A stretch of 15,436 nt of DNA, taken from positions 1 to 15,436 of the forward strand of contig CALBSO010000091.1 in assembly GCA_937968015.1 (NCBI GenBank), given 5' to 3'. The notes under the pieces are model-generated. The model saw only the letters and a program-made list of their open reading frames with translations. It was not told where the DNA came from and did not search any database. A program made the position numbers and the translations under genes. Shown one piece after another: positions 7,373 to 13,713 of the stretch; the stretch's first letter is position 1; each line of letters begins with the position of its first letter. This stretch comes from an uncultured Thermomicrobia bacterium (GTDB lineage Bacteria; Chloroflexota; Chloroflexia; Thermomicrobiales; JALYUS01).

Positions 7373-8206
7373 TCACCGTCTGCCTGGGGTGGGGATCGGA
7401 TGGCGTGCGAAGAAGTCCGCCAGCGCCGCGGCCATGCCGTGCGGGTTCTGCAACTGCAAGGCGTGTGTCGCGCCGGGGAGCACAAACTCCTCCGCCTGCG
7501 GCAGCCATCTCAGTAGCAGCCGGTGCGTCTCCCCAAAGCGCGACCACAGCGCCTCGCTCTCGCTCCCCAGGACGGCGATCACCGGCTGGATGATGCGCCC
7601 CGCGTCTGCCTCCGTGAACTCCCATTCCGCGACAGCGGGCATGTCCCGCTCGAATGCATTCCCCGCATCGGCGATCACCTGTGTGAACCCGTCCGGCAGC
7701 ACCCGGTCAAGGAAAGCGGCGCGATACCCCGGCCCGAAGCGCGGCTGCAGGAACTCGTCTACCGTCCCCGTGATATCACCCGCACGGTACCGTTGCTGGT
7801 TGCGCGCGATCGCCTCGCGATAGGTCTGCGCGCTCGCCCCGAGCACCAGGGCTGGCTCGAGCAAGGCGAGCGCGTGGACGAGGTCCGGGGCGTCGAGCGC
7901 GAGCCGCAGGGCAATCGTGCCGCCGAGGGAGTGCCCCACGACATGGACGCGCCGCACGCCGAGATGGTGCAGCAGCGCCCGGCAATCCGCCGCCTGCCGC
8001 GCGAGGTCCACCGCCGCAGCGGTATGCGCGCCGCCATAGCCGCGGCGATGGTAGTGGATGACCCGGTACTGATCGCGCAGGGCGGGCTCGGCGAGCAGCG
8101 GCCGGAAGGCATCGGCGATCAAGGCGCCGTGGATGAGCACGACGGGCTCGCCGATACCAGAGACTTCGTATTCCAGTGCGGTCCCATCGATGGTCGTTCG
8201 CTCCAT
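7373..8206 (-). CDS. alpha/beta hydrolase
   Basis: 277-residue cytosolic alpha/beta-hydrolase-fold enzyme. The oxyanion region is VVLIHGALIADAF (22-34) and the nucleophile elbow VVGHSLGG gives Ser93. Glu216 or Glu218 in VLGSESEALW is the likely acid, and LPGATHALQLQNP supplies His248. The substrate (ester, lactone or other) cannot be determined. ATG 8206 follows AGAGGAG 4-5 nt upstream on the minus strand. It is the third gene of a minus-strand run after an FAD oxidase and a second hydrolase, separated from the latter by 104 bp. The genes may be one transcription unit, but the gaps leave room for separate promoters. Confidence 0.92.
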   Translation of the reverse strand: MERTTIDGTALEYEVSGIGEPVVLIHGALIADAFRPLLAEPALRDQYRVIHYHRRGYGGAHTAAAVDLARQAADCRALLHHLGVRRVHVVGHSLGGTIALRLALDAPDLVHALALLEPALVLGASAQTYREAIARNQQRYRAGDITGTVDEFLQPRFGPGYRAAFLDRVLPDGFTQVIADAGNAFERDMPAVAEWEFTEADAGRIIQPVIAVLGSESEALWSRFGETHRLLLRWLPQAEEFVLPGATHALQLQNPHGMAAALADFFARHPIPTPGRR

Positions 8207-8310
8207 CGGTCTCCTCTTCCCGCGCAGCGTACCGCGACGATCAGCGCTCCATCATGCGTGCGCCGGCACCGCTGCCATCCGCCTCCGCGACGAGCGGCGC
8301 GAGCAGCCCT

Positions 8311-9075
8311 TCACCCGCCGGCCGGCGGCGTGTGCGCCTCCGCCGCGCGCAGGAAGTGCTCCAGCCGTTCGTTGAACGGCGTGCCGGTGCGCGGCACACT
8401 ATGCCCGGCGCCGGGGATCACCGCCCGCTCCGCCTCCAACTCGCGCTCCAACACATCGCAGACCGCATCGAAGACCGGGCTGTGGCCCCCCGAGATGACC
8501 AGCTTCGGGAAGGGCGCAGCGCGCAACTGCGCGACCGGGATCTGCGCCTCCCACGGCGGACGCTCGACCTGCAGTAGCCGCGCGTGCTGCAGCAGCGGGG
8601 GCGGCAGCGGGCTGGGCAGGACGGCGTTGGAACCGACCGCGCCGAGGAAGGTGCGCAGGAATGCCTCCGGGTCGCGCGGCCCGTTCGCCCAGAACTCCAC
8701 CGTCCGCGCCAGCCAAGGCTCGACTTCTGGGTCGCCGCGCACGAGGCCGAATGCGGGCGGTTCGATCACCGTCAGCGAGCGGACGGCGTCGGGGCGCTGC
8801 GCCGCCGCCAGCAGGGCGACCACGCCGCCGTAGGAGTGGCCCACCAGGTGCATCCCATCGCCGAGCAGCGCGGCGATGTCCCCGGCGTCCACCGCGAAGT
8901 CCTCGCGCTCGGCGGGCGGGTTGGGCCAGTAACCGCGGCGATCAGGCAGGACGAGGGCCCAGCGGTCGGCGAGGGGACGCTGCTGCGCCCAGGTCATCTC
9001 GCCATTGAGGACCGAGCCATGGACGAGGAGGACGGGCGGCCCCTCCCCCCAGTGCTGCACGTGCAATGTCTCCAC
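8311..9075 (-). CDS. alpha/beta hydrolase, GTG start
   Basis: 254-residue alpha/beta-fold hydrolase, distinct from its neighbour (7373-8206). It has VLLVHGSVLNGEMTW near the oxyanion hole, the nucleophile elbow LVGHSYGG (Ser81), a probable acid around Asp203 in GGHSPVFDAV, and IPGAGHSVPRTGTPFNERL with His225. All three triad positions are present. Start codon GTG at 9075 is chosen because AGGAGG lies 5 nt upstream on the minus strand and the conserved beta-strand begins immediately after. The substrate is unknown. It lies 143 bp downstream of the FAD-linked oxidase on the same strand, and the shared orientation suggests co-regulation in a catabolic or detoxifying unit. Confidence 0.92.
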   Translation of the reverse strand: METLHVQHWGEGPPVLLVHGSVLNGEMTWAQQRPLADRWALVLPDRRGYWPNPPAEREDFAVDAGDIAALLGDGMHLVGHSYGGVVALLAAAQRPDAVRSLTVIEPPAFGLVRGDPEVEPWLARTVEFWANGPRDPEAFLRTFLGAVGSNAVLPSPLPPPLLQHARLLQVERPPWEAQIPVAQLRAAPFPKLVISGGHSPVFDAVCDVLERELEAERAVIPGAGHSVPRTGTPFNERLEHFLRAAEAHTPPAGG

Positions 9076-9218
9076 CGTTTCCTCCTCTCCTTAACCGGAC
9101 GCGCAATATGCCCTCGCGGTGAATTCCCGCGTGATGCACTCGTTCTCCACCATCGGTTCCTCTTTGCTGCAGGCGCTCCCGCCAGTGATGGCTGCCATCG
9201 AAGTCCCCGCAAGGTCGC

Positions 9219-10583
9219 TCAACGTGGACGGATATTCTGATTTGCCCGGAAGCGGTTGTCCGGGTCATAGCGGGCCTTGATGGCAGCCAGGCGATCGTAG
9301 TTCGCGCCATAGGCGGCGCGCACCCGCTCCTCGCCCTCGTTGCTGAGGAAGTTCACATACACGCCGCCCGTCGCGTGCGGCTGCATCGCCTGGAAGTACG
9401 CGCGGGCCCAGGCGATGTCGGCGTGCTCGGGGCCGCCCGCCGTCCAGGCCGCATTGATGTTGATGGCGTGAGCCGCCTGCCGCCCCGCATAGGCCGATGC
9501 GTCCGGCGATACTCGAGCGATGGCGCCGCCCAAATGAAAGATCAAGGTGTACGAGGCCGGCGACGACTTGCGCCAGGCCTGCTCGACAAGCACCGCGATG
9601 GCGTCGTCGGTCAGGGGCGGGAGGAAGTGCGACTTCCAGTAGTAGCCCCAGCCATGTGGTACGCCCGCGTCGAAGAACCGCTGATGCGCGGTGTACGGCT
9701 TCCGCTCAACCAAGTCTACCATCGGGGGGCCGAACCGCCGCAACGGCTCAAGGGCGCGCTCCCCCCGGTCCAGGTCGCCTGACCAGAACGGGATCAGCAT
9801 CACCACCGGCGTGCCGCGCAGGTGCGTGGGCACCCAGTCGAGCACCGGCGCCGTCCGCAGGACGACAAAGACCGCCAACTCCTCGGGGGCATCGGCGATG
9901 AAGTCGCGGTAGAAACGGAGCACCTCGCTGGCCCGCTCGGCCGCGTGCAGGATCGGCCCGGTCAGGACCGTGGTGCCGAGCGCGTGCAGCCCGAACTCGA
10001 ACTGCGTGACGATCCCGAAATTGCCGCCGCCGCCCTGAATCGCCCAGAAGAGGTCGGGGTGGTCGTCCGCGCTGGCGACGACCCTGCGGCCGTCCGCGAG
10101 GAGCATGCGGGCCGAGAGCAGATTATCGCTCGTCAGCCCCCAGCGACGGCTGAGCCAGCCGAAGCCCCCGCCAAGGGTCAGGCCGGCGACGCCGGTGTGG
10201 GTGACGATGCCGGCGGGCATCGCCAGGCCGTGGACCTGTGTGGCGGCATCCACATCGCCCCAGAGGACCCCCGGCTGGACCGTGGCGCGGCGCCGGTTCG
10301 GATCGACTTCGACGCTTCGCAGGCGGGAGAAGTCGATGACCACCCCGTCCTCAACGAGGGCGGTGCCGGCCACATTGTGGCCCCCGCCGCGGACGGAGAC
10401 GCGCAGCCCCTCGCGCCGTGCGTAGGCCAACGCGGCCGCCGCATCCTCCTCATCCGCGCACTGGGCGATCAGTGCGGGTCGCTTGGCGATCGCGCCGTTC
10501 CAGATCTTGCGGGCCTCGTCATAGCGCGGATCGCCCGGACAGATCACGCTTCCTTTGATCCGCAACATCGTGTGCGCGACCAT
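9219..10583 (-). CDS. FAD-binding oxidase, berberine-bridge (BBE) type
   Basis: 454-residue PCMH-type flavoprotein oxidase. The FAD domain includes LRVSVRGGGHNVAG (60-73), with His69 the expected 8-alpha-histidyl FAD attachment site, then VDPNRRRATVQPGVLWGD and GLTLGGGFGWLSRRWGLTSD. ELFWAIQGGGGNFGIV-like sequence around 177-192 follows. The C-terminal YDPDNRFRANQNIRP is the BBE motif that contacts FAD. The usual second Cys linkage is not seen (GVAGLTLGGG instead), so a mono-covalent flavin as in 6-hydroxy-D-nicotine oxidase is inferred. Relatives oxidise alcohols, amines or sugars with O2. No signal peptide. ATG 10583 follows AGGAGG at 7 nt. It is the first gene of the minus-strand run with two hydrolases. 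Confidence 0.92.
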   Translation of the reverse strand: MVAHTMLRIKGSVICPGDPRYDEARKIWNGAIAKRPALIAQCADEEDAAAALAYARREGLRVSVRGGGHNVAGTALVEDGVVIDFSRLRSVEVDPNRRRATVQPGVLWGDVDAATQVHGLAMPAGIVTHTGVAGLTLGGGFGWLSRRWGLTSDNLLSARMLLADGRRVVASADDHPDLFWAIQGGGGNFGIVTQFEFGLHALGTTVLTGPILHAAERASEVLRFYRDFIADAPEELAVFVVLRTAPVLDWVPTHLRGTPVVMLIPFWSGDLDRGERALEPLRRFGPPMVDLVERKPYTAHQRFFDAGVPHGWGYYWKSHFLPPLTDDAIAVLVEQAWRKSSPASYTLIFHLGGAIARVSPDASAYAGRQAAHAININAAWTAGGPEHADIAWARAYFQAMQPHATGGVYVNFLSNEGEERVRAAYGANYDRLAAIKARYDPDNRFRANQNIRPR

Positions 10584-10825
10584 CCTCGTACCTCCTGGAT
10601 GCAGCGAATGACGCGTCCGGGCCCGTGTTCCGTTTGCTGGCGCGGAATGCGTAGGAACGATGAGAGCGGCCCCGATCATTGCCACAATAGCATAAATGCG
10701 TTACGGAAGGATTACGCGACGGCTACGCGACGCTGAAGAGTGGCTGGCCGATCGCGGTGGGCGGCCTGGCGGTGAGCGGGCGGTGTGGAACAGCCAACGT
10801 CACAAAAACGAGGGTATTTGGTACT

Positions 10826-10857
10826 GCCGGTGGGAGACTCATTCTCCTACCGGTTTT
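10826..10857 (+). terminator. strong hairpin followed by T4
   Basis: 12-bp stem, 10826-10837 with 10843-10854 (core CCGGTGGGAGA with TCTCCTACCGG, two G-U pairs), loop CTCAT, followed by TTTT. It resembles a rho-independent terminator on the plus strand, but no plus-strand gene precedes it. It may block read-through towards the recombinase. Confidence 0.4.
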
Positions 10858-11048
10858 GCCGTATCTCTGTGTCACGAAAGCCGTCCCGGTATCAGCGTCC
10901 CATTCTGTGCCGGTTACGATGACATTCGGTGCCGTTTCGTTCCGGAAATGACCATACCCGGCCGTTGCTCGCGCTTGCCAGCCACAAACGTGATTCGATA
11001 AAAGGTGCCGGCAATATCGTTCTCGGAACCACTTTCCGCCCCACTCCC

Positions 11049-11068
11049 TTGATCCGGTTTGATCGGGT
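11049..11068 (+). repeat. 10-bp tandem direct repeat next to the recombination site
   Basis: TTGATCCGGT directly followed by TTGATCGGGT, 9 of 10 identical, one helical turn apart. It lies 9 bp before the palindrome at 11078-11109 and is a candidate accessory protein-binding site. Confidence 0.5.
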
Positions 11069-11077
11069 AATTGTCCG

Positions 11078-11109
11078 TTTCTTCGCCTAACTCCCCTTAG
11101 ACGAAGAAA
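11078..11109. other. Xer/dif-like recombination site (13-6-13 palindrome)
   Basis: Left arm TTTCTTCGCCTAA (11078-11090), spacer CTCCCC, right arm TTAGACGAAGAAA (11097-11109); the arms match as inverted repeats at 12 of 13 positions. Two 11-13 bp arms around 6 bp is the core-site architecture used by tyrosine recombinases. The recombinase gene begins 77 bp away, so this is the likely cognate site. The right-arm core TTAGACGAAG recurs exactly at 11161-11170. Confidence 0.55.
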
Positions 11110-11149
11110 CTCCCCGCCCGCGCCCCTTTTCTTTCCGCTAATCAGGGGA

Positions 11150-11179
11150 TTGCCACTGGGTTAGACGAAGGTGTATATT
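11150..11179 (+). promoter_or_regulatory. recombinase promoter containing a third half-site
   Basis: TTGCCA (11150-11155), 18-bp spacer, TATATT (11174-11179), then 6 nt to the ATG at 11186. This predicts a leaderless or near-leaderless transcript. The half-site TTAGACGAAG (11161-11170) sits inside the spacer, so bound recombinase would block RNA polymerase. Confidence 0.55.
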
Positions 11180-11185
11180 GAACAT

Positions 11186-12091
11186 ATGGAAGCACCCCGA
11201 AACGACCTGCCACTGGATGACGCGCTGACCCTCTATCGCGTCGAGCATTTCGCCACCCGCAACTTCGCCGAGCGGACGCGACGAGACTATGCCCTCGACA
11301 TCGAGGACCTGATCACGTACCTCACCGGCAACGCCAACGTGACGACCGTCCAGGCCGTCACGCTCCGGCATCTGCAAGGCTTCCTCGGTGAACTGGACCG
11401 CCTGGGGCGGGCCGGGAGCAGCAGGCGGCGCAAGGTCTCCTCGATCCGTTCGTTCTTTCTCTTCCTCACCAAGCAGAAGATCATCGCGTCGGACCCGACG
11501 CTTGACCTCACCCCGCCGATGCGCGAGCAGACCCAACCCCGGGTCCTCTCCGAAGGCGAGTACAAGCGCCTGCGTGAGGCGGCCGCATACGACCCGCGTG
11601 ACCTGGCGATCATCGAGGTGCTCTTGCAGACCGGCATGCGCCTCACCGAACTCTCCCGCCTCACACTCAAGGATGTTGACCTTCCCCAGGGACGGATCAG
11701 CAAGGAGGACCTGGGCAGCGTGACGATTCAGGGCAAAGGCAGACGAACCCGGACCGTCACCCTCAACTGGAAGGCGTGCCGGGCGATCCGCAGTTACCTG
11801 GCGATCCGGCCGAAGACCGACTCCCCGTCCCTCTTCATCACCAAGTTTCGGGAAGGAATCGGCCCGCGCTCGATTGAGAATGTGATCGCCAAGTACCTCG
11901 CCGAGGCCGGGATCAGTGGCGCGTCGGTGCATACCTTGCGGCACACGATGGCGACGCATATGGTGAAGGGCGGCATCAAGCTGGATATTGTGCGGCAGGC
12001 GCTCGGGCATACGAGCCTGAAGACGACGGGCCTCTATGTGGAACTGGCGCGCGACGTGATGGACGAGGAGATGCAGAAGCACGCGCTGTAA
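11186..12091 (+). CDS. tyrosine recombinase/integrase (XerC/D-like)
   Basis: 301-residue site-specific recombinase. The N-terminal SAM-like core-binding domain (about 10-95) includes FAERTRRDYALDIEDLITYL and SRRRKVSSIRSFFLFL. The catalytic domain (about 115-295) has every expected residue: Arg152 in TGMRLTEL, Lys184 in IQGKGRRTR, His249 and Arg252 in VHTLRHTMATH, His275 in QALGHTSLKTT and nucleophile Tyr284 in GLYVELA. It should cut and rejoin DNA through a 3'-phosphotyrosine. The length fits Xer-type enzymes rather than large phage integrases. A palindromic 13-6-13 site lies just upstream, so this may be a self-mobile Xer-type element or a dedicated resolvase. ATG 11186 is chosen because a good -10 ends 6 nt before it; GTG 11171 would overlap the promoter. 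Confidence 0.93.
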   Translation: MEAPRNDLPLDDALTLYRVEHFATRNFAERTRRDYALDIEDLITYLTGNANVTTVQAVTLRHLQGFLGELDRLGRAGSSRRRKVSSIRSFFLFLTKQKIIASDPTLDLTPPMREQTQPRVLSEGEYKRLREAAAYDPRDLAIIEVLLQTGMRLTELSRLTLKDVDLPQGRISKEDLGSVTIQGKGRRTRTVTLNWKACRAIRSYLAIRPKTDSPSLFITKFREGIGPRSIENVIAKYLAEAGISGASVHTLRHTMATHMVKGGIKLDIVRQALGHTSLKTTGLYVELARDVMDEEMQKHAL

Positions 12092-12184
12092 GAAGGGCTG
12101 CAGGGCGCTCATGACAGCGAGATTCGCGTGAATTCGTTCCTCTGTCGCAACCTCAGCCTGGTTTTTGCGTAGTAACTCAATTGC

Positions 12185-12213
12185 TTGCTTTCCGGGGCAT
12201 AATCCTTTAGGAT
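12185..12213 (+). promoter_or_regulatory. promoter of the toxin-antitoxin operon
   Basis: TTGCTT (12185-12190), 17-bp spacer, TAGGAT (12208-12213). Transcription would start near 12220, upstream of both possible antitoxin starts. Confidence 0.45.
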
Positions 12214-12279
12214 ACGCGTGGTAGCGCCTGCATCTGTTCAGTGGGTGCTCACGCTTGCGTCTGCTATTGGGGGGCTACC

Positions 12280-12558
12280 ATGCCGATGACCGTGGAAAAA
12301 GAGAAAACCCATGCGGAGGCCAGGGCGATGGACAGCTCTGTAGATTCGCTCACTCATCGTTTGAAGTCGATGCAACCGATCGACGCGCTCGCGCAGCGTA
12401 TTTCCCATGTGGCTGGGAAAGTCGCCGGTCGGAAAGGACTCACGGAGACGGATACGATCTGGAGCGTGGTCGGTACGGCAAGCTCTACCGGTGCGCGCGA
12501 TGTCTCTACGCATAAGCGCAAGCACTTCGTAAAGGCGACTCGGCCAAACGCGGAATGA
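12280..12558 (+). CDS. antitoxin of a PIN-domain toxin-antitoxin pair
   Basis: 92-residue (76 if the internal start is used) small protein directly upstream of a PIN toxin, with a 4-bp ATGA overlap. No AbrB, MetJ/CopG or Phd DNA-binding motif is evident. The C-terminal part, DTIWSVVGTASSTGARDVS followed by a basic THKRKHF segment, resembles the W..VG..SS..DVS.HK tails of antitoxins paired with PIN nucleases; I infer it is the toxin-binding tail. Two starts are possible: ATG 12280 after GGGGGG, and ATG 12328 after GGAGG at 8 nt, which has the better ribosome site. It should neutralise the toxin and may repress the operon, although the absence of a known DNA-binding fold makes the latter uncertain. 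Confidence 0.65.
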   Translation: MPMTVEKEKTHAEARAMDSSVDSLTHRLKSMQPIDALAQRISHVAGKVAGRKGLTETDTIWSVVGTASSTGARDVSTHKRKHFVKATRPNAE

Positions 12559-12989
12559 GCATCCCATCATCTCGTGGGGCACGCTGGGTCTTTGTTGATA
12601 GCTCGGCGTATTATGCGTTGGCAGATCGACATGATGAGAACTATCAGCGCGCGACAGCGATCCTCACGCATCTGGGCGCGGAGCAGCGACGGCTCTTCAC
12701 CACGAACTTTGTCTTGGCAGAAACCCACTCATTGCTCCTCGCACGGCTCGGACGTGACAACGCGGTACGGATTCTCGCTGGCTTCAGTAAGAGCCCCGCA
12801 ACGACGGTGATCCGCGTGAAGGCGAAGGATGAAGCGCGGGCGTGGGCAATCATCCGCATGTACGAAGACAAGAGTTTCTCGCTCATCGATGCGATTAGTT
12901 TCGCCGTCATGGAGCGACTACGTATCCCGCAAGCGTTCACCTTCGACCATCACTTCTATCAATACGGCGTTACTGTTCTTGATCCATAG
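12555..12989 (+). CDS. PIN-domain ribonuclease toxin (VapC-like)
   Basis: 144-residue PIN-fold endoribonuclease. The four acidic metal-binding positions are present: Asp15 in VFVDSSAYYALAD, Glu56 in NFVLAETHSLLL, Asp112 in SLIDAISFAVM and Asp131 in AFTFDHHFYQYG. In this family they bind Mg2+/Mn2+ and cleave RNA, often tRNA or rRNA. The ATG overlaps the antitoxin stop (ATGA), so translation is coupled and no own Shine-Dalgarno is needed. Position next to a recombinase suggests a stabilisation module for the accessory region. The target RNA cannot be predicted. Intact length and all catalytic residues argue for an active toxin. Confidence 0.9.
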   Translation: MSIPSSRGARWVFVDSSAYYALADRHDENYQRATAILTHLGAEQRRLFTTNFVLAETHSLLLARLGRDNAVRILAGFSKSPATTVIRVKAKDEARAWAIIRMYEDKSFSLIDAISFAVMERLRIPQAFTFDHHFYQYGVTVLDP

Positions 12990-13002
12990 TTACACTTCCC
13001 TC

Positions 13003-13031
13003 TTGATACCGGCAGCGAAAACTGCTATCTT
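13003..13031 (+). promoter_or_regulatory. leaderless promoter, coiled-coil gene 1
   Basis: TTGATA (13003-13008), 17-bp spacer, extended -10 TGC-TATCTT (TATCTT 13026-13031), 6 nt, then ATG 13038. There is no Shine-Dalgarno between -10 and ATG, so the mRNA should begin at or next to the start codon. Confidence 0.6.
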
Positions 13032-13037
13032 TTCCCT

Positions 13038-13274
13038 ATGTTTACGGACGAACAACTCAACCAACTGCGCGGTGTCATGCGGGAAGAGGTTGGACCGCTG
13101 ATTCGAGAAGAGGTTGAACCGATCAAGAAAGACCTGAAGACGGTCAAACGAAGCGTCCGGAAGATCGAGAAAACGATTGATGTGCTCGTCAGGAGAACCG
13201 ATGAAGCGGATGTCGCTCTGCGGCGGCGGGTGGAGCGGGTCGAAGATCACCTTGGTATGGCAAAGCCCCAGTAA
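13038..13274 (+). CDS. small coiled-coil protein, paralogue 1
   Basis: 78-residue, highly charged protein. The N-terminal FTDEQLNQLRGVMREEVGP is followed by a Lys/Glu-rich heptad region (EEVEPIKKDLKTVKRSV to KIEKTIDVLV) and the C-terminal RVERVEDHLGMAKPQ. It should form a long coiled coil, probably oligomeric. Similar small coiled-coil proteins of unknown function are widespread; I know of no assigned role. The next gene (13323-13655) shares the start and end but has a longer, different middle, and the two upstream regions are nearly identical, which shows a tandem duplication. No Shine-Dalgarno; the ATG lies 6 nt after the -10. Confidence 0.75.
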   Translation: MFTDEQLNQLRGVMREEVGPLIREEVEPIKKDLKTVKRSVRKIEKTIDVLVRRTDEADVALRRRVERVEDHLGMAKPQ

Positions 13275-13287
13275 CACCACTTCCCCC

Positions 13288-13316
13288 TTGCGAGTTGTAT
13301 TGCCTTCTGCTATCTT
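13288..13316 (+). promoter_or_regulatory. leaderless promoter, coiled-coil gene 2
   Basis: TTGCGA (13288-13293), 17-bp spacer, extended -10 TGC-TATCTT (TATCTT 13311-13316), 6 nt, then ATG 13323. The 24 bases 13307-13330 are identical to 13022-13045. Confidence 0.6.
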
Positions 13317-13322
13317 TTCCCT

Positions 13323-13655
13323 ATGTTTACCGACGAACAACTCAAACAACTGCGAGGCGTCATGCGCGAAGAGGTCGAATCCGAGGCTGAAGAGACCAGA
13401 CGAGACGCGCATCTTGCGAACCTGCACCTGAAAGCGGAGTTATCCGCGATCAAAGACCGGCTCAAAACCGTTGAGATCGACACGAAGAAGACCCGTGAAA
13501 CCGTGATCGCCCTTGACCAGAAGTTCGATGCATCCCACGTGGACATGGGCGGACTCCTCCACGAGATTCTGGATACGGTCAGTGACCATCACACGAAACT
13601 CGCACATCGTGTCGAGCGCATCGAAGGCCACTTGGGACTCCCCAAACCCGAGTAG
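13323..13655 (+). CDS. small coiled-coil protein, paralogue 2
   Basis: 110-residue paralogue of the 13038-13274 product. Residues 1-18 (FTDEQLKQLRGVMREEV) differ from the sister at one position, and the C-terminal RVERIEGHLGLPKPE is equivalent to RVERVEDHLGMAKPQ. The middle is about 32 residues longer and unrelated at first sight: EAEETRRDAHLANLHLKAEL, then a heptad-rich region with DRLKTVEIDTKKTRETVIAL, then a His/Asp-containing segment. A coiled coil is predicted. Conserved ends with a variable centre suggest the termini contact common partners while the centre sets length or specificity. The function is unknown. Confidence 0.75.
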   Translation: MFTDEQLKQLRGVMREEVESEAEETRRDAHLANLHLKAELSAIKDRLKTVEIDTKKTRETVIALDQKFDASHVDMGGLLHEILDTVSDHHTKLAHRVERIEGHLGLPKPE

Positions 13656-13694
13656 CCCCGGCGCACCAATGCCCGCAACGGCGTCCCACGATCT

Positions 13695-13702
13695 GCTATA
13701 CT
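13695..13702 (+). promoter_or_regulatory. extended -10 upstream of the 13714 gene
   Basis: TGC-TATACT (TATACT 13697-13702), with no recognisable -35, 11 nt before ATG 13714. The segment shares TGCTAT and TTCCCT with the two preceding promoters. It implies a very short leader of a few bases. Confidence 0.45.
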
Positions 13703-13713
13703 TCCCTCACCCT

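Larger units (their letters stand above)
10723..11160 (-). pseudogene. long open frame lacking a start codon, possible decayed gene
   Basis: An uninterrupted minus-strand frame of about 145 codons, from after a stop at 11161-11163 to TAG at 10723-10725, with no useful start codon in its first part. Within it, APNVIVTGTEWDADTG followed by TAFVTQRYG is reminiscent of SBBP-type beta-propeller repeats, which is a weak resemblance. The upstream part (KWFR...WQA) aligns with the relic at 2091-2213. It overlaps the recombination-site region. It could be a relic of a repeat protein or a non-coding repeat that happens to be open. Confidence 0.25.

Noticed and set aside
7523..8833. 436-codon plus-strand open frame
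   Set aside because: It is antisense to two intact alpha/beta hydrolases with complete catalytic motifs; its translation is Arg/Pro/Ser-rich and shows no domain.
9115..9131. CGCGG/CCGCG hairpin between oxidase and hydrolase
   Set aside because: Only 5 bp of stem in GC-rich DNA without T-tract; not convincing as a terminator.
9822..10736. 304-codon plus-strand open frame
   Set aside because: Antisense to the FAD oxidase; open because of high GC, with no recognisable protein features.
10696..11001. 101-codon plus-strand frame in the large gap
   Set aside because: Cys- and Arg-rich without domain, spans a strong hairpin, and has no ribosome site; likely chance.
11138..12112. 324-codon minus-strand open frame
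   Set aside because: Exactly opposite the tyrosine recombinase, which has all six catalytic residues.
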